Positions 1-7,895 of a stretch of DNA of 32,310 bases are shown here, in pieces. Made by a program: the position numbers and the translations under genes. Positions within the stretch are counted from its first letter, which is position 1. Each line of letters opens with the position of its first letter. The stretch lies in assembly GCA_041853585.1 (NCBI GenBank), contig JBGZSM010000049.1, positions 1 to 32,310 of the forward strand. Reading direction: 5' to 3'. The stretch comes from JAUNKE01 sp041853585 (lineage in GTDB: Bacteria > Bacillota > Clostridia > Peptostreptococcales > Filifactoraceae). Below the pieces are notes generated by a model, which ran no database searches, was not told the origin of the DNA, and was given only the letters and a program-made list of their open reading frames with translations.

Positions 1-371
1 GATGAGCTGGATGATGAGGAATATGCACACTATTATTTTCTTGCATGGAAAGAATTAAAGAAAATAAGTTCTGATAGGCATATTATTCCTCACTCTGTTA
101 TTTCAAAATGTCCTTTTGTTACCGGAAATGCAATTTGTCTCTCTCCAAATTTGCAGAGAACATATTGTTCGGTTAATTTATCTACTGATAATAAGGAAAA
201 GTTAAATTTTGAGATAAGAGCATTTGAGAAATTTCCACTTGAATGTAAAGAATGTAAAGTTCTTCCACTTTGTATGAGCGGATGTGATATAGTAAGAAAA
301 ATGGTAATAGCGCCTGTATTCCTCACAAAACTATTATAGAAGAGTTATTAAAACCAGCAGTAGGAATTTAG
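1..371 (+). pseudogene. Radical SAM/SPASM peptide maturase, C-terminal part, frameshifted
   Basis: Only the C-terminal end is in the window; frame 1 is open from base 1. The visible part is a SPASM-type auxiliary Fe-S cluster region: CPF, then AICLSPN, then YCSVN, then CKECKVLPLCMSGC. This Cys spacing is typical of radical SAM enzymes that modify ribosomal peptides. The frame stops at 337-339, but the reading frame at 300-371 continues with NGNSACIPHKTIIEELLKP and supplies the last expected Cys. An indel in the A-run near 296-301 therefore probably broke the gene, or is a sequence error. The Cys-rich peptide gene follows 35 bases later, so this is the likely modifying enzyme. The radical SAM core (CxxxCxxC) lies outside the window, so the subfamily cannot be named. 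Confidence 0.75.
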
Positions 372-406
372 GGTTGTTATATAAAATCAGAAAGGGGGTG
401 AAAAGT

Positions 407-505
407 ATGGATATAATTATTAAAACTTCTCAAAAGCCTAGCTTGATTACAACAACTGGTAACTGTTGTTCTGGTGTCTCTATTGGCGGAAAAGGCAAAA
501 ATTAA
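407..505 (+). CDS. Putative RiPP precursor peptide (32 aa, Cys-Cys)
   Basis: A 32-codon ORF starts at ATG 407, seven bases after a strong GGGGGTG ribosome binding site (394-400). The peptide has a Lys/Ser/Thr-containing first half and a Gly-rich tail ending GNCCSGVSIGGKGKN. A short peptide with adjacent Cys, placed between a SPASM radical SAM enzyme and an ABC exporter, is the standard layout of a radical-SAM RiPP locus such as sactipeptides or ranthipeptides. There is no Gly-Gly cleavage site of the C39-peptidase type, and the following transporter has no N-terminal peptidase domain, so leader removal (if any) needs another protease. I do not recognise the family. That it is translated and modified is inferred from context. 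Confidence 0.6.
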   Translation: MDIIIKTSQKPSLITTTGNCCSGVSIGGKGKN

Positions 506-524
506 ATGGAGAAAGTTTTGGTAG

Positions 525-549
525 AGGAGATTACATTGAGTAATCTCCT
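525..549 (+). promoter_or_regulatory. Perfect 10-bp hairpin between peptide and transporter genes
   Basis: AGGAGATTAC (525-534), a five-base loop, and GTAATCTCCT (540-549) form a perfect stem. No U-run follows, so it is not a classical terminator. It lies 19 bases after the peptide stop and 20 bases before the transporter start. It could protect the 3' end of a short peptide mRNA or reduce read-through into the transporter. Function is inferred. Confidence 0.5.
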
Positions 550-569
550 AGAGCGCTTTAGGAGGAAAA

Positions 570-2177
570 ATGAAAAACTCATTGTGGACAAAACGATTAA
601 TAAAGAACTTCGATAAAAAATATATTTTAGCCATCTCTGGGATCTTACTTCATGCCGTTTTAGTTCTATTATCTTCTTATACTGTATCCTATCTGATCGA
701 AAATGTATTAATACATAGATCAAAGGGACAATTAGGATATGCCTTTACTATGTGTTTTTTGATAGGAATAACATGCAGTATTACATCAATTTTCTTAGAA
801 CAATATTATCCTCTAGAGTTGGAAATAAATAATTCTATGAGGATTTCCAAGAAAGTAATGTCTAATTTAATGAGATTGAGTCCAGCAGATTATGATAAAA
901 GAGAAAAAGGATATTACTTTAACGTTGCAAGCAACTCTGCCTATATTTGTGGAGAAATAATTAACACTATGTGTACAAAATGGATTGCGAACATTCTCAT
1001 CGTTCTTTTAGTATTGGGGATTATGTTGAGGATTAATCTGCTGATCGGCCTAATCTTTATGTTATACATCCCAACTACCGCATGCGCAGTTGTGAAGCCT
1101 AGTGAGTGGACAGGAGAATATCAACGCAAAGGAATGCCAGAGCAAGATACCTTGTTGACAGTATTGAGAAATATCATTGATTACAAGCGAGAAATTGTTA
1201 TTGGGAAAAATCAAAAATTTTTTATTTAGAAGCTGGAAGAAGCGAATCAGAAATATAAAAAATTTATTTTACATTTTCGCTTATACCAGATACTATCTAC
1301 TAGCATTCCGAGCATATTAAACAGACTGTATGGTGTAATTGTTTTAGGAATTTGCTCTATGTTATATTTTCAAAATAAGATTACTATAGGAGAAATTGTT
1401 TTTGTGAGTCAAACATTATCATTTGTTTCTGAACCAATCACTATCATTTTTGAACAAGTTGTTCGGATGAAGACAAATGATGAGAACTTTATTCGAGTGG
1501 AGCAAATTGATAATGAATCAGTTAAAGAATCTGATTTTAGGCATCTATATACAAACGATGACAATATATCAATGCATAATTTTCATATCTTTTCTGATGT
1601 CGAGAAAAAAAATCTACTTTACAAAGTAGAAAATATTAAAATTAATCAAGGTGAATTTGTTGTTATTAAAGGAGCAAACGGAAGCGGAAAATCTATGTTG
1701 ATAAATTATTTGACGAGTAATACGGACTATCGTTTTGCGGAAGGGGAAATTCGAATTGACAAAGCAGTACAAAATTACAGCATGTTGACTTATCCTATTG
1801 TGTTAGTGAACGGTAATTTTAATGATAATATGTTCGGTATCCAACCCAAGCAAGAAATTGTTAGTATGCTAGGTATTGATTTTGAAGATAAAGAGATTCG
1901 TACTAATCCAATTAATTTGAGTTTTGGTGAGCAACAAAAAATTAATTTGCTTCGAGTTCTATCTACAGAGAGTGACTATATTTTTTTAGATGAGCCTTTG
2001 ACGAATTTAGATGAAAATACAAGTAAAAATCTAGTTAGATATTTGAAAAAAATTAAAGATAAGAAAACCATTAAAGATAAGAAAACCATTGTAATCATAT
2101 CTCATTCTCCAGAGTTTGATTCTATGGCGACTCAAGTACTACTAATAGAGTCTGGAATAATGAAGAGTATAAGATAA
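570..2177 (+). pseudogene. ABC transporter (permease-ATPase fusion), interrupted by in-frame TAG
   Basis: An AGGAGG site (560-565) precedes ATG 570. One frame runs from 570 to 2177, broken only by TAG at 1227-1229 (codon 220). After the stop the same frame continues with KLEEANQKYKKFILHFRLYQ and hydrophobic segments, as expected of one permease. The first ~330 codons hold several membrane segments. The ATPase domain has Walker A GANGSGKS (Lys 374), signature LSFGEQQK, Walker B YIFLDEP (Glu 475) and the His switch IISHS. No N-terminal C39 peptidase domain is present. An 18-bp tandem duplication lies between Walker B and the His switch. It probably exported the peptide encoded at 407-505. The TAG may be a true nonsense mutation or a sequence error; translation from Met at 1359 would give only the ATPase half. 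Confidence 0.8.
2052..2087 (+). repeat. 18-bp tandem duplication inside ABC ATPase
   Basis: The unit attaaagataagaaaacc occurs twice in a row (2052-2069 and 2070-2087). It keeps the frame and doubles a six-residue Lys-rich stretch (IKDKKT) just before the His-switch strand. Related ATPases usually have one such loop, so this looks like a recent slippage product. Confidence 0.85.
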
Positions 2178-2354
2178 AATTTGCAGAGTATTGAATGATT
2201 AAGTCAGAATCATTATTAGATGAAGTGTTATTTTTAGTACTACAAATAAGAATTGTGTTATATATGTTTTTGTCTCGGGGATTTTTTAGAAGCGTATTTC
2301 CTGTCAAATAGCGTAAATAAAATCTCAAACTTGCAAATATTATTAAAAGGATAG

Positions 2355-3558
2355 ATGATGAGTATTTTACAAATTACACAAAATAAGAATCTGCAAAAAA
2401 TGTTTGTGGCGGATTTCATTTCGTCTTTCGGCTCCGTCTTTCTTGGAATGTGCATGACACTCAAAATTTACCGAGATACGAGCAATCTTATCTTGGCGTC
2501 GCTGATACCTTTTATTACGCTGATGGGAAATGTGATATGCACACCCGTAATCAGCAATATGAAAATTCGGCAATCCTTTCGCACGCTGTTTTTTTCGGGA
2601 GAAATCTCGTCGGCGCTTTTTGTGATGTGTTTTCTACTCATTCAAAACATTTATATTTTGTTGGCAATTTATATTTCGTTTCAAATTGTGTTTTTTGCTT
2701 TGGAAGCGTTTGTGCGGAATATTTGCGCATCAATGCGAGCGATGCTGAAATTTTCAAATGGCAGAGCATGTCTCGTGTCGTCAACGGTTTGATTCCCGTT
2801 GTTGCCAATGCGACGGCAGGCTATGTGATGCTTAAATTTGATTATGAGAACCTTGTGCTCTCAGTAGGGCTCATCTATGTGTTGGCGGCATTCGTTATTC
2901 TTTTTGTCGACAAAAATCAATATCCGAGCAATCTGTCCGATGAAAATCAAAGGGTAACGATGAAGGATTTCTTTGTGAATGAAGGGAAAAGAAGAATGAA
3001 ATTTATTTCGGAGCATTTACCATCTTGTGTCTGGGAAGTGCCGCCTCGATTGTCACGCTATCTTATATTGTAAAATTTTTGGGCGAGAGCGACGGGCGAT
3101 ACGGATTTTTGATGGCGAGTCTTTCTTTTGGGGGTGTCGTCGACTCCATGCTTGTCAATGCACCGTTTATTCAAAAGCGTCTACATCTTTTTTCGAGAGC
3201 AGGAACATTATTTATGGGATTGCTGCTGCTATCGGTTTTGCTAAAACCGGACTACAATGCTTTACTGGGTATTTTGTTTGTGAGTGGAATGGTCAGCTCG
3301 ATTATCATGACTTACTACAGCATTGAAATTTATAAATTGTACGAGCCAAGCGAAATTCGATTTCAGTTTTCAAAATTCAGCATTATTTCCAATGTGGCGC
3401 AAGGAATTTCTCGACCGATTGGAGCTTTCGGGGACAAAATACTTGGTCCGATTTACAGCCTTGCCTCCATTGGTGGATTGTTTGTTTCGTTATCACTCTT
3501 GCTGAATGGTATGCACTGTGCACAAAACAGAGAAAGAAATACTTCGGGAATTGGATAA
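2355..3558 (+). pseudogene. MFS-type permease split by two frameshifts
   Basis: Three overlapping frames give one continuous membrane protein. Frame A starts at 2355 or 2358 after AAAGG and encodes the first ~120 residues, with SSFGSVFLGMCMTLKIYRD and several hydrophobic helices. Near 2707-2720 the protein continues in a second frame (EYLRINASDAEIFKWQSMSR, then VNGLIPVVANATAGYVML). Near 2985-3000 it moves to a third frame (IYFGAFTILCLGSAASIVTL) and ends at 3558. The joined product has the length and helix pattern of a 12-helix major facilitator permease. A third shift close to the end is possible: frame 3501-3575 reads AEWYALCTKQRKKYFGNWIN and stops just before the terminator. It follows the ABC gene and was probably a second export or immunity component. 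Broken gene or sequence errors; reads would decide. Confidence 0.75.
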
Positions 3559-3576
3559 ACGAGCACAACGAGTAAG

Positions 3577-3617
3577 GCATGGTGTCCTACAAATGTTTGG
3601 ATGCCATGCTTTTGTTT
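3577..3617 (+). terminator. Rho-independent terminator after MFS gene
   Basis: GCATGGTGTCC (3577-3587) pairs with GGATGCCATGC (3599-3609) over 11 bp with two G-U pairs, followed by TTTTGTTTT. The same element recurs at 5663-5695 as part of the duplicated unit. Confidence 0.8.
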
Positions 3618-3672
3618 TATGCATTTCGTTACATTTTGAGCTACATTTCATTACATATTTTGGTGTAAAATG

Positions 3673-3689
3673 ATTTTATAGTATAAAAT
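3673..3689. promoter_or_regulatory. Perfect palindrome at presumed promoter of lipoprotein copy 1
   Basis: ATTTTATA-G-TATAAAAT is a perfect 8-bp inverted repeat with a one-base centre. Its right arm holds a TATAAA -10-like hexamer. The copy before the second paralog (near 5762-5777) keeps it with one change (cTTTTATAGTATAAAAT). No convincing -35 box is shared, so it could be an operator overlapping the -10. From it to the start codon (3690-3883) the sequence is AT-rich with short GAAATC-type repeats and no gene. Confidence 0.4.
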
Positions 3690-3883
3690 AGAAATTAGAA
3701 AAAATCATATGATGGTATGCAGAAAAGATTTGGAATCGAAATCGAAATCAAAATACAAATTGTGACTTCCATGTGATTACGATTTTGAAAAGGGAATTTG
3801 ATTTGGGAATCTGATTTGAATCTGCAATTTGAAATTGAGAATTCGATTTCGTTTTGAAATATAATTTGAACAGGAGAGTTTTT

Positions 3884-5578
3884 ATGAGACAAAGGATGAG
3901 ACATATAATAAGGAAGAAAAAAATTTTTCTCGTAATATTTTTGCTCTGCGTTTTGTTATCATCGTGCAATCCCAAATTGAAATTTGAAAAATCGCAGGAC
4001 GAATTTAATACGACATACAAGAATGAGCATATCGAAATAAAAGTTGCAAACAATGTAGAGAATCCCGAGGAAATTTTCAAAAGCATTGAGCAAGATTTGA
4101 ATACCATCAATGAATTTGAGCCGATTGAGAAATTGACTGTTCGGGTGGATAATAAATTTCTAAAAGGCAATGACAAAAGTGGTGTGCAAAGCAATGCGGA
4201 ATTTATCAAAACACCTCAGTTCAAACAATTGTTGATAGCCAATGCCTTTGACCTGTATGATAATTGGAAAGCGGTCGGCATTTACGGCAATCTCTTTGCC
4301 AATGAAATGAATGTAAATTTTGTCGGCGCAAACGCAAACGACAAAACAACTGAGCAAAATCAAAGCAAAGTCGATTTTGTCTCCTACTACCAAAATCACG
4401 ATTTCTCATTGTTCGGCGCACATTTCTTCCCCGACTTTTCGAGCGAAGAAGAGATTCAAAATCTGACCTACGCATCGACAAGTTTAGTCAAATATTTTTT
4501 GGATAACGGCAAAAAAGAAAAACTGTTGAAAAAAGAAATATCCATCGAAGATATCAGACCTTGGGCACAAGAGAACAACATCAACATCACTTATTTAGAA
4601 GAACTCTACAATCATATTAACGAAATCAAGGTTAGCAATCCATCGGTGTTTGAAAGACTTTACCTTGATACAAGGCGTGACATAAACGGTTTTTCAATTC
4701 GAATTGCATCCATGGACGAGAAATATGACACCGCAACGAAGTTGGAGCAAGTGCTTGTTTTGTTTGACAAAGATATCGAGAACAATCTGCAAATCATTCG
4801 AACACAAGCCCCAAATTTCTACAAAGAGTATGAAAAAGTATTAACTAATGCGCCGAAGGTTCACTATGTTTTTAACAGCAAGGACAATGTAAGTTCACAA
4901 GGCAATTATAAGATTGATCTACAAAAACTGGGTGCGCAAATGGTGGAATACAATCATTTCTTATTGGGAAAAACATTTAAATACCACTCAGTATCTTTGA
5001 ATAGACCGCAATGGATTGTAGAAGGATTGGATATATTTTTGGGAACAAGATACTCCAATGGATATGAGATGAAGACATTGCTTGATGATTTTTTGAACGA
5101 TGAGTTCGATTCGAGCTACTCTGATGAAAATCTCAGAAGATATTTGAAAGGGAAAAGAGAGACATTTGAAAAAAATATTGATGCCCAAAATATTGATGAT
5201 TGGCTTGCCGAAGAAGGGAATCGAAACAAAGCGATCCACCTACTAAACGCAAGCGGGATAGGATTTCCAGAGTATAACAGGCTACCTTTTTTCAACAGCA
5301 ACACGGTTTTTATTAAAAGAGGACCGCACACTTATTATGGAATCGATGAGCCGAACAACCTTAATTTCTTTGCCAATGTCAGCTTTGTGACCTATATGGT
5401 GGAGCGATTCGGACTGGAAAAAATGCTCTATCTTTCGATTGAAAATGCAAAAGGTATCACTTTTGAAGAATACTTCGGCAAAAGTTACAAGGAGCTTGAA
5501 TCCGATTGGAAACAATATCTCGTTGATAATATTGAAAACGGAGAGTGGCTCGTTTATGGCGAAGAAGGTCAAAAGTAG
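3884..5578 (+). CDS. Lipoprotein with degenerate peptidase-MA-like (gluzincin) domain, copy 1
   Basis: 564 residues from ATG 3884, chosen because CAGGAGAG lies six bases upstream; the frame is open further but without a site. A basic start, a hydrophobic stretch and lipobox LLSSC (Cys 28) mark an exported lipoprotein. The C-terminal part fits the gluzincin peptidase pattern of the peptidase-MA type: an HExxH-like helix reading VEYNHFLLG (residues 354-362), a second helix with PQWIVEGLD (Glu 380, where the third zinc ligand sits), and an end YGLEKMLYLSIE then EEYFGKSYKELESDWKQYL. The first metal-binding His is Val in both copies, so catalysis by the usual mechanism is doubtful. It may bind a peptide or wall component rather than cut it. 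The family link rests on motif reading only. The next gene is its close paralog. Confidence 0.7.
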   Translation: MRQRMRHIIRKKKIFLVIFLLCVLLSSCNPKLKFEKSQDEFNTTYKNEHIEIKVANNVENPEEIFKSIEQDLNTINEFEPIEKLTVRVDNKFLKGNDKSGVQSNAEFIKTPQFKQLLIANAFDLYDNWKAVGIYGNLFANEMNVNFVGANANDKTTEQNQSKVDFVSYYQNHDFSLFGAHFFPDFSSEEEIQNLTYASTSLVKYFLDNGKKEKLLKKEISIEDIRPWAQENNINITYLEELYNHINEIKVSNPSVFERLYLDTRRDINGFSIRIASMDEKYDTATKLEQVLVLFDKDIENNLQIIRTQAPNFYKEYEKVLTNAPKVHYVFNSKDNVSSQGNYKIDLQKLGAQMVEYNHFLLGKTFKYHSVSLNRPQWIVEGLDIFLGTRYSNGYEMKTLLDDFLNDEFDSSYSDENLRRYLKGKRETFEKNIDAQNIDDWLAEEGNRNKAIHLLNASGIGFPEYNRLPFFNSNTVFIKRGPHTYYGIDEPNNLNFFANVSFVTYMVERFGLEKMLYLSIENAKGITFEEYFGKSYKELESDWKQYLVDNIENGEWLVYGEEGQK

Positions 5579-5629
5579 TTCTCGTATTCGTTAAGGAATT
5601 GAAAATCGAATTGAAACATCCCTATAAAA

Positions 5630-5654
5630 TTTTATCACAAAAATTGTGATAAAA
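5630..5654. terminator. Perfect AT-rich inverted repeat after copy 1
   Basis: TTTTATCACAA (5630-5640), AAA, TTGTGATAAAA (5644-5654): an 11-bp perfect stem with a three-base loop, 50 bases after the stop of copy 1. It has no U-run of its own but is directly followed by the duplicated terminator at 5663. It may be a protein-binding site or a processing hairpin. Confidence 0.45.
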
Positions 5655-5662
5655 GAGTAAAG

Positions 5663-5704
5663 GCATGGTGTCCTACAAATGTTTGGATGCCATGCTTTTT
5701 GTTT
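5663..5704 (+). terminator. Rho-independent terminator, second copy
   Basis: GCATGGTGTCC (5663-5673) pairs with GGATGCCATGC (5685-5695), then TTTTTGTTTT. It is the same hairpin as at 3577 and ends transcription of lipoprotein copy 1. From here to 5967 there is no gene; the stretch is the repeated upstream region of copy 2. Confidence 0.8.
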
Positions 5705-5967
5705 TATGCATTTCGTTACATTTTGAGCTACATTTCATTACATATTCCGGGATAAAATGCTTTTATAGTATAAAATAGAAATTAGAAAAAATCATATGAT
5801 GGTATGCAGAAAAGATTTGGAATCGAAATCAAAATACAAATTGTGACTTCCATGTGATTACGATTTTGAAAAGGGAATTGAATTTGAAAATCGGATTTTG
5901 AGCCTGTGTTTGAAATCGGCAATTTCCATTTTCAATTTTGATTCTAAAACTTTGCAAAGGAGAATTT

Positions 5968-7719
5968 ATGAGACCGACGATAAAGAATTATACGGCTCCG
6001 ATACATATAATGAGGAGCTATATAATAAGGAAGCGAAAAAATTTTTTCGTAATATTTTCGCTTTGCATTTTGCTGTCGGGTTGTAATTCAAAAATGAAAT
6101 TTGAAAAATCGCAGGACGAATTCAGCACAACCTACAAAAACGAGCATATCGAAGTCCAAATCGCAAACAATGTTGAAAGCAGCGAGGAAATTTTCAAAAG
6201 CATCGAGCGAGATTTGAACATCATCGACAACTTTGAGCCGATTGAAAAAATTAGCATCCATGTCAACGAAAAATTTCTAAAAGGCAATGATAAAAGCGGC
6301 GTGCAAAGCAACGGAGAATTTGTCAACACTCCTCAGTTCAAACAACTATTGATAGCCAATGCGTACGATTTGTATGATAATTGGAAAGCGGTCGGGATTT
6401 ACGGGAATTTATTTGCCGATGAAATGAATGTAAATTTTGTCGGCACAAATGCAAACGACAAAACAACTGAGCAAAATCAAAGCAAAGTCGATTTCCAGTC
6501 CTACTACCGAAATCATGACTTTTCGTTGTTCGGCGCGCATTTCTTTCCCAATTTTTCAAGTGAAGAAGAAATAAAGAATCTAAGCTACGCATCGACAAGT
6601 TTAGTCAAATATCTCTTGGGCAACGGGCAAAAAGAAAAACTGTTGAAAGAAGAAATTTCTATTGAAGACATCAAGCCTTGGGCACAAGAAAACAACATCA
6701 ACATCACTTATTTAGAAGAACTCTACAATCATATCAACGAAATCAAGGTTAGCAATCCATCGGCGTTTGAAAAACTTTATCTTGAGACAAGGCGTGATAC
6801 GGGCGGTTTCTCAATGCATATAATAACTGATGATAAGGAATACGATACGGCAAAAGAATCGGAACAAATCATCAAAACTTTTGATGAAGATATTGCCAAC
6901 AACTTGCAAGTCATTCGGGAGCAAGCCCCCAATTTTTACGAAGAATATAAAAAAGAACTGACACAAATTCCAAAAGTAATTTACACTTTCGATAATCAGG
7001 AAACATGGAACTATTATTTACCGAAGACCACAAAAATATTCTTGAAAAATGTGGAAGCACAAATGGTCGAGTATAATCATCTCTTGTTGGGATATCCTTT
7101 TGAACAAAATATCCCATTTGAAAAAGCCAGACCGCAATGGCTTGCTGAAGGATTGGACGCATATATGGGAATGGTACATTCCAAAACATTTCGAGCAAAG
7201 CTAAAAAATTGGATTTTCACACCGCAAAATATGGATCCCAATAGAGACCCTAGAGAAATCGAATATTTGAACTTGGCAGAAAAACTATTTCGCCAAAATA
7301 TTCCTGAGAAAGACCGCTTGAACTTCGAGACATTTTTAGAGCAACAAGTGAATTTGGAAAAAGTCCTGCACATCACTTTTGCTTCGTCGCTTTCCTTCGA
7401 TGATTATTTCGATAAAGTATATAAAGGAAATAATACGGTTTTTCTATTCCGTGATAATATGGACAAAAAGTATTTTGAGGGAATCCATGAGCCGAACCGA
7501 CAAAATTTCCATGCAAACATTAGTTTCGTAATGTATTTGATAAAAGAATACGGATTGGAAAAGATGTTATACTTCGGGGTGCAGGATTTTACCAAAATCA
7601 CCTTTGAAGAATACTTCGGCAAGAGTTACAAAGAGCTTGAAGCCGATTGGAAGCAATATCTCATTGACAATATTGTGGATGGCAAATTGCTTGTATATGG
7701 CGACAAAGGGCAGAAGTAA
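5968..7719 (+). CDS. Lipoprotein with degenerate peptidase-MA-like domain, copy 2
   Basis: 583 residues from ATG 5968, with AAAGGAG (5956-5962) upstream. The N-terminus is 11 residues longer than in copy 1; a Met at codon 15 matches the paralog start better but lacks a site. Lipobox LLSGC gives Cys 39. The pseudo-active site is VEYNHLLLG (367-375) and RPQWLAEGLDAYMG (Glu 394), followed by the conserved end FEEYFGKSYKELEADWKQYL. As in copy 1, the first His of HExxH is Val. Compared with copy 1, the stretch before VEYNH and the ~80 residues after EGLDAY are rewritten, while the first ~260 residues are nearly the same. This pattern points to divergence of the substrate- or partner-binding part after duplication. 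Function unknown. Confidence 0.7.
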   Translation: MRPTIKNYTAPIHIMRSYIIRKRKNFFVIFSLCILLSGCNSKMKFEKSQDEFSTTYKNEHIEVQIANNVESSEEIFKSIERDLNIIDNFEPIEKISIHVNEKFLKGNDKSGVQSNGEFVNTPQFKQLLIANAYDLYDNWKAVGIYGNLFADEMNVNFVGTNANDKTTEQNQSKVDFQSYYRNHDFSLFGAHFFPNFSSEEEIKNLSYASTSLVKYLLGNGQKEKLLKEEISIEDIKPWAQENNINITYLEELYNHINEIKVSNPSAFEKLYLETRRDTGGFSMHIITDDKEYDTAKESEQIIKTFDEDIANNLQVIREQAPNFYEEYKKELTQIPKVIYTFDNQETWNYYLPKTTKIFLKNVEAQMVEYNHLLLGYPFEQNIPFEKARPQWLAEGLDAYMGMVHSKTFRAKLKNWIFTPQNMDPNRDPREIEYLNLAEKLFRQNIPEKDRLNFETFLEQQVNLEKVLHITFASSLSFDDYFDKVYKGNNTVFLFRDNMDKKYFEGIHEPNRQNFHANISFVMYLIKEYGLEKMLYFGVQDFTKITFEEYFGKSYKELEADWKQYLIDNIVDGKLLVYGDKGQK

Positions 7720-7731
7720 TTTCTAATCACA

Positions 7732-7803
7732 AAAAGCAATCAAGAACTCAATCGACTTTTAAATCGTATTTTTGAAAATCTTTTGAGCGGATTGCTTTTT
7801 TAT
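7732..7803 (+). terminator. Possible long-loop terminator after copy 2
   Basis: AAAAGCAATC (7732-7741) pairs with GATTGCTTTT (7790-7799), followed by TTT. The 48-base loop is unusually long, so this is a weak candidate, though it is the only hairpin with a U-run after the lipoprotein. Confidence 0.4.
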
Positions 7804-7817
7804 TTTCGTTAAAAAGA

Positions 7818-7846
7818 TTGAATAAATAAAATAAATGCGATATGAT
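7818..7846 (+). promoter_or_regulatory. Sigma-A-type promoter of SUKH gene
   Basis: TTGAAT (7818-7823), a 17-base spacer and TATGAT (7841-7846) stand 49 bases before the start codon at 7896. Confidence 0.6.
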
Positions 7847-7895
7847 AGACACAAGACAATGAGCGGATAGGGTTTTATTTAGAGAAAGGTAAAGA

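Larger units (their letters stand above)
3570..7719 (+). repeat. Tandem duplication of a ~2.1 kb terminator-promoter-lipoprotein unit
   Basis: Bases from about 3570 to 5580 and from about 5655 to 7719 are two copies of one unit. The noncoding front (about 3571-3800 and 5656-5880) is nearly identical, including the terminator hairpin, the palindrome and the stretch beginning gaaattagaaaaaatcat. The coding parts are very similar over the first ~260 codons and the last ~70 codons but diverge in between. Conserved noncoding DNA next to divergent coding centres suggests either recent conversion of the flanks or fast change of the middle of the protein. Confidence 0.85.

Noticed and set aside
1227..1229. 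Recoding of TAG as pyrrolysine or similar
   Set aside because: The position is not a known recoded site, and neighbouring genes are also broken, so mutation or read error is simpler.
3854..3883. TTG start that adds 10 residues to lipoprotein copy 1
   Set aside because: No ribosome binding site, whereas ATG 3884 has AGGAGAG at good distance and matches the signal-peptide layout of the paralog.
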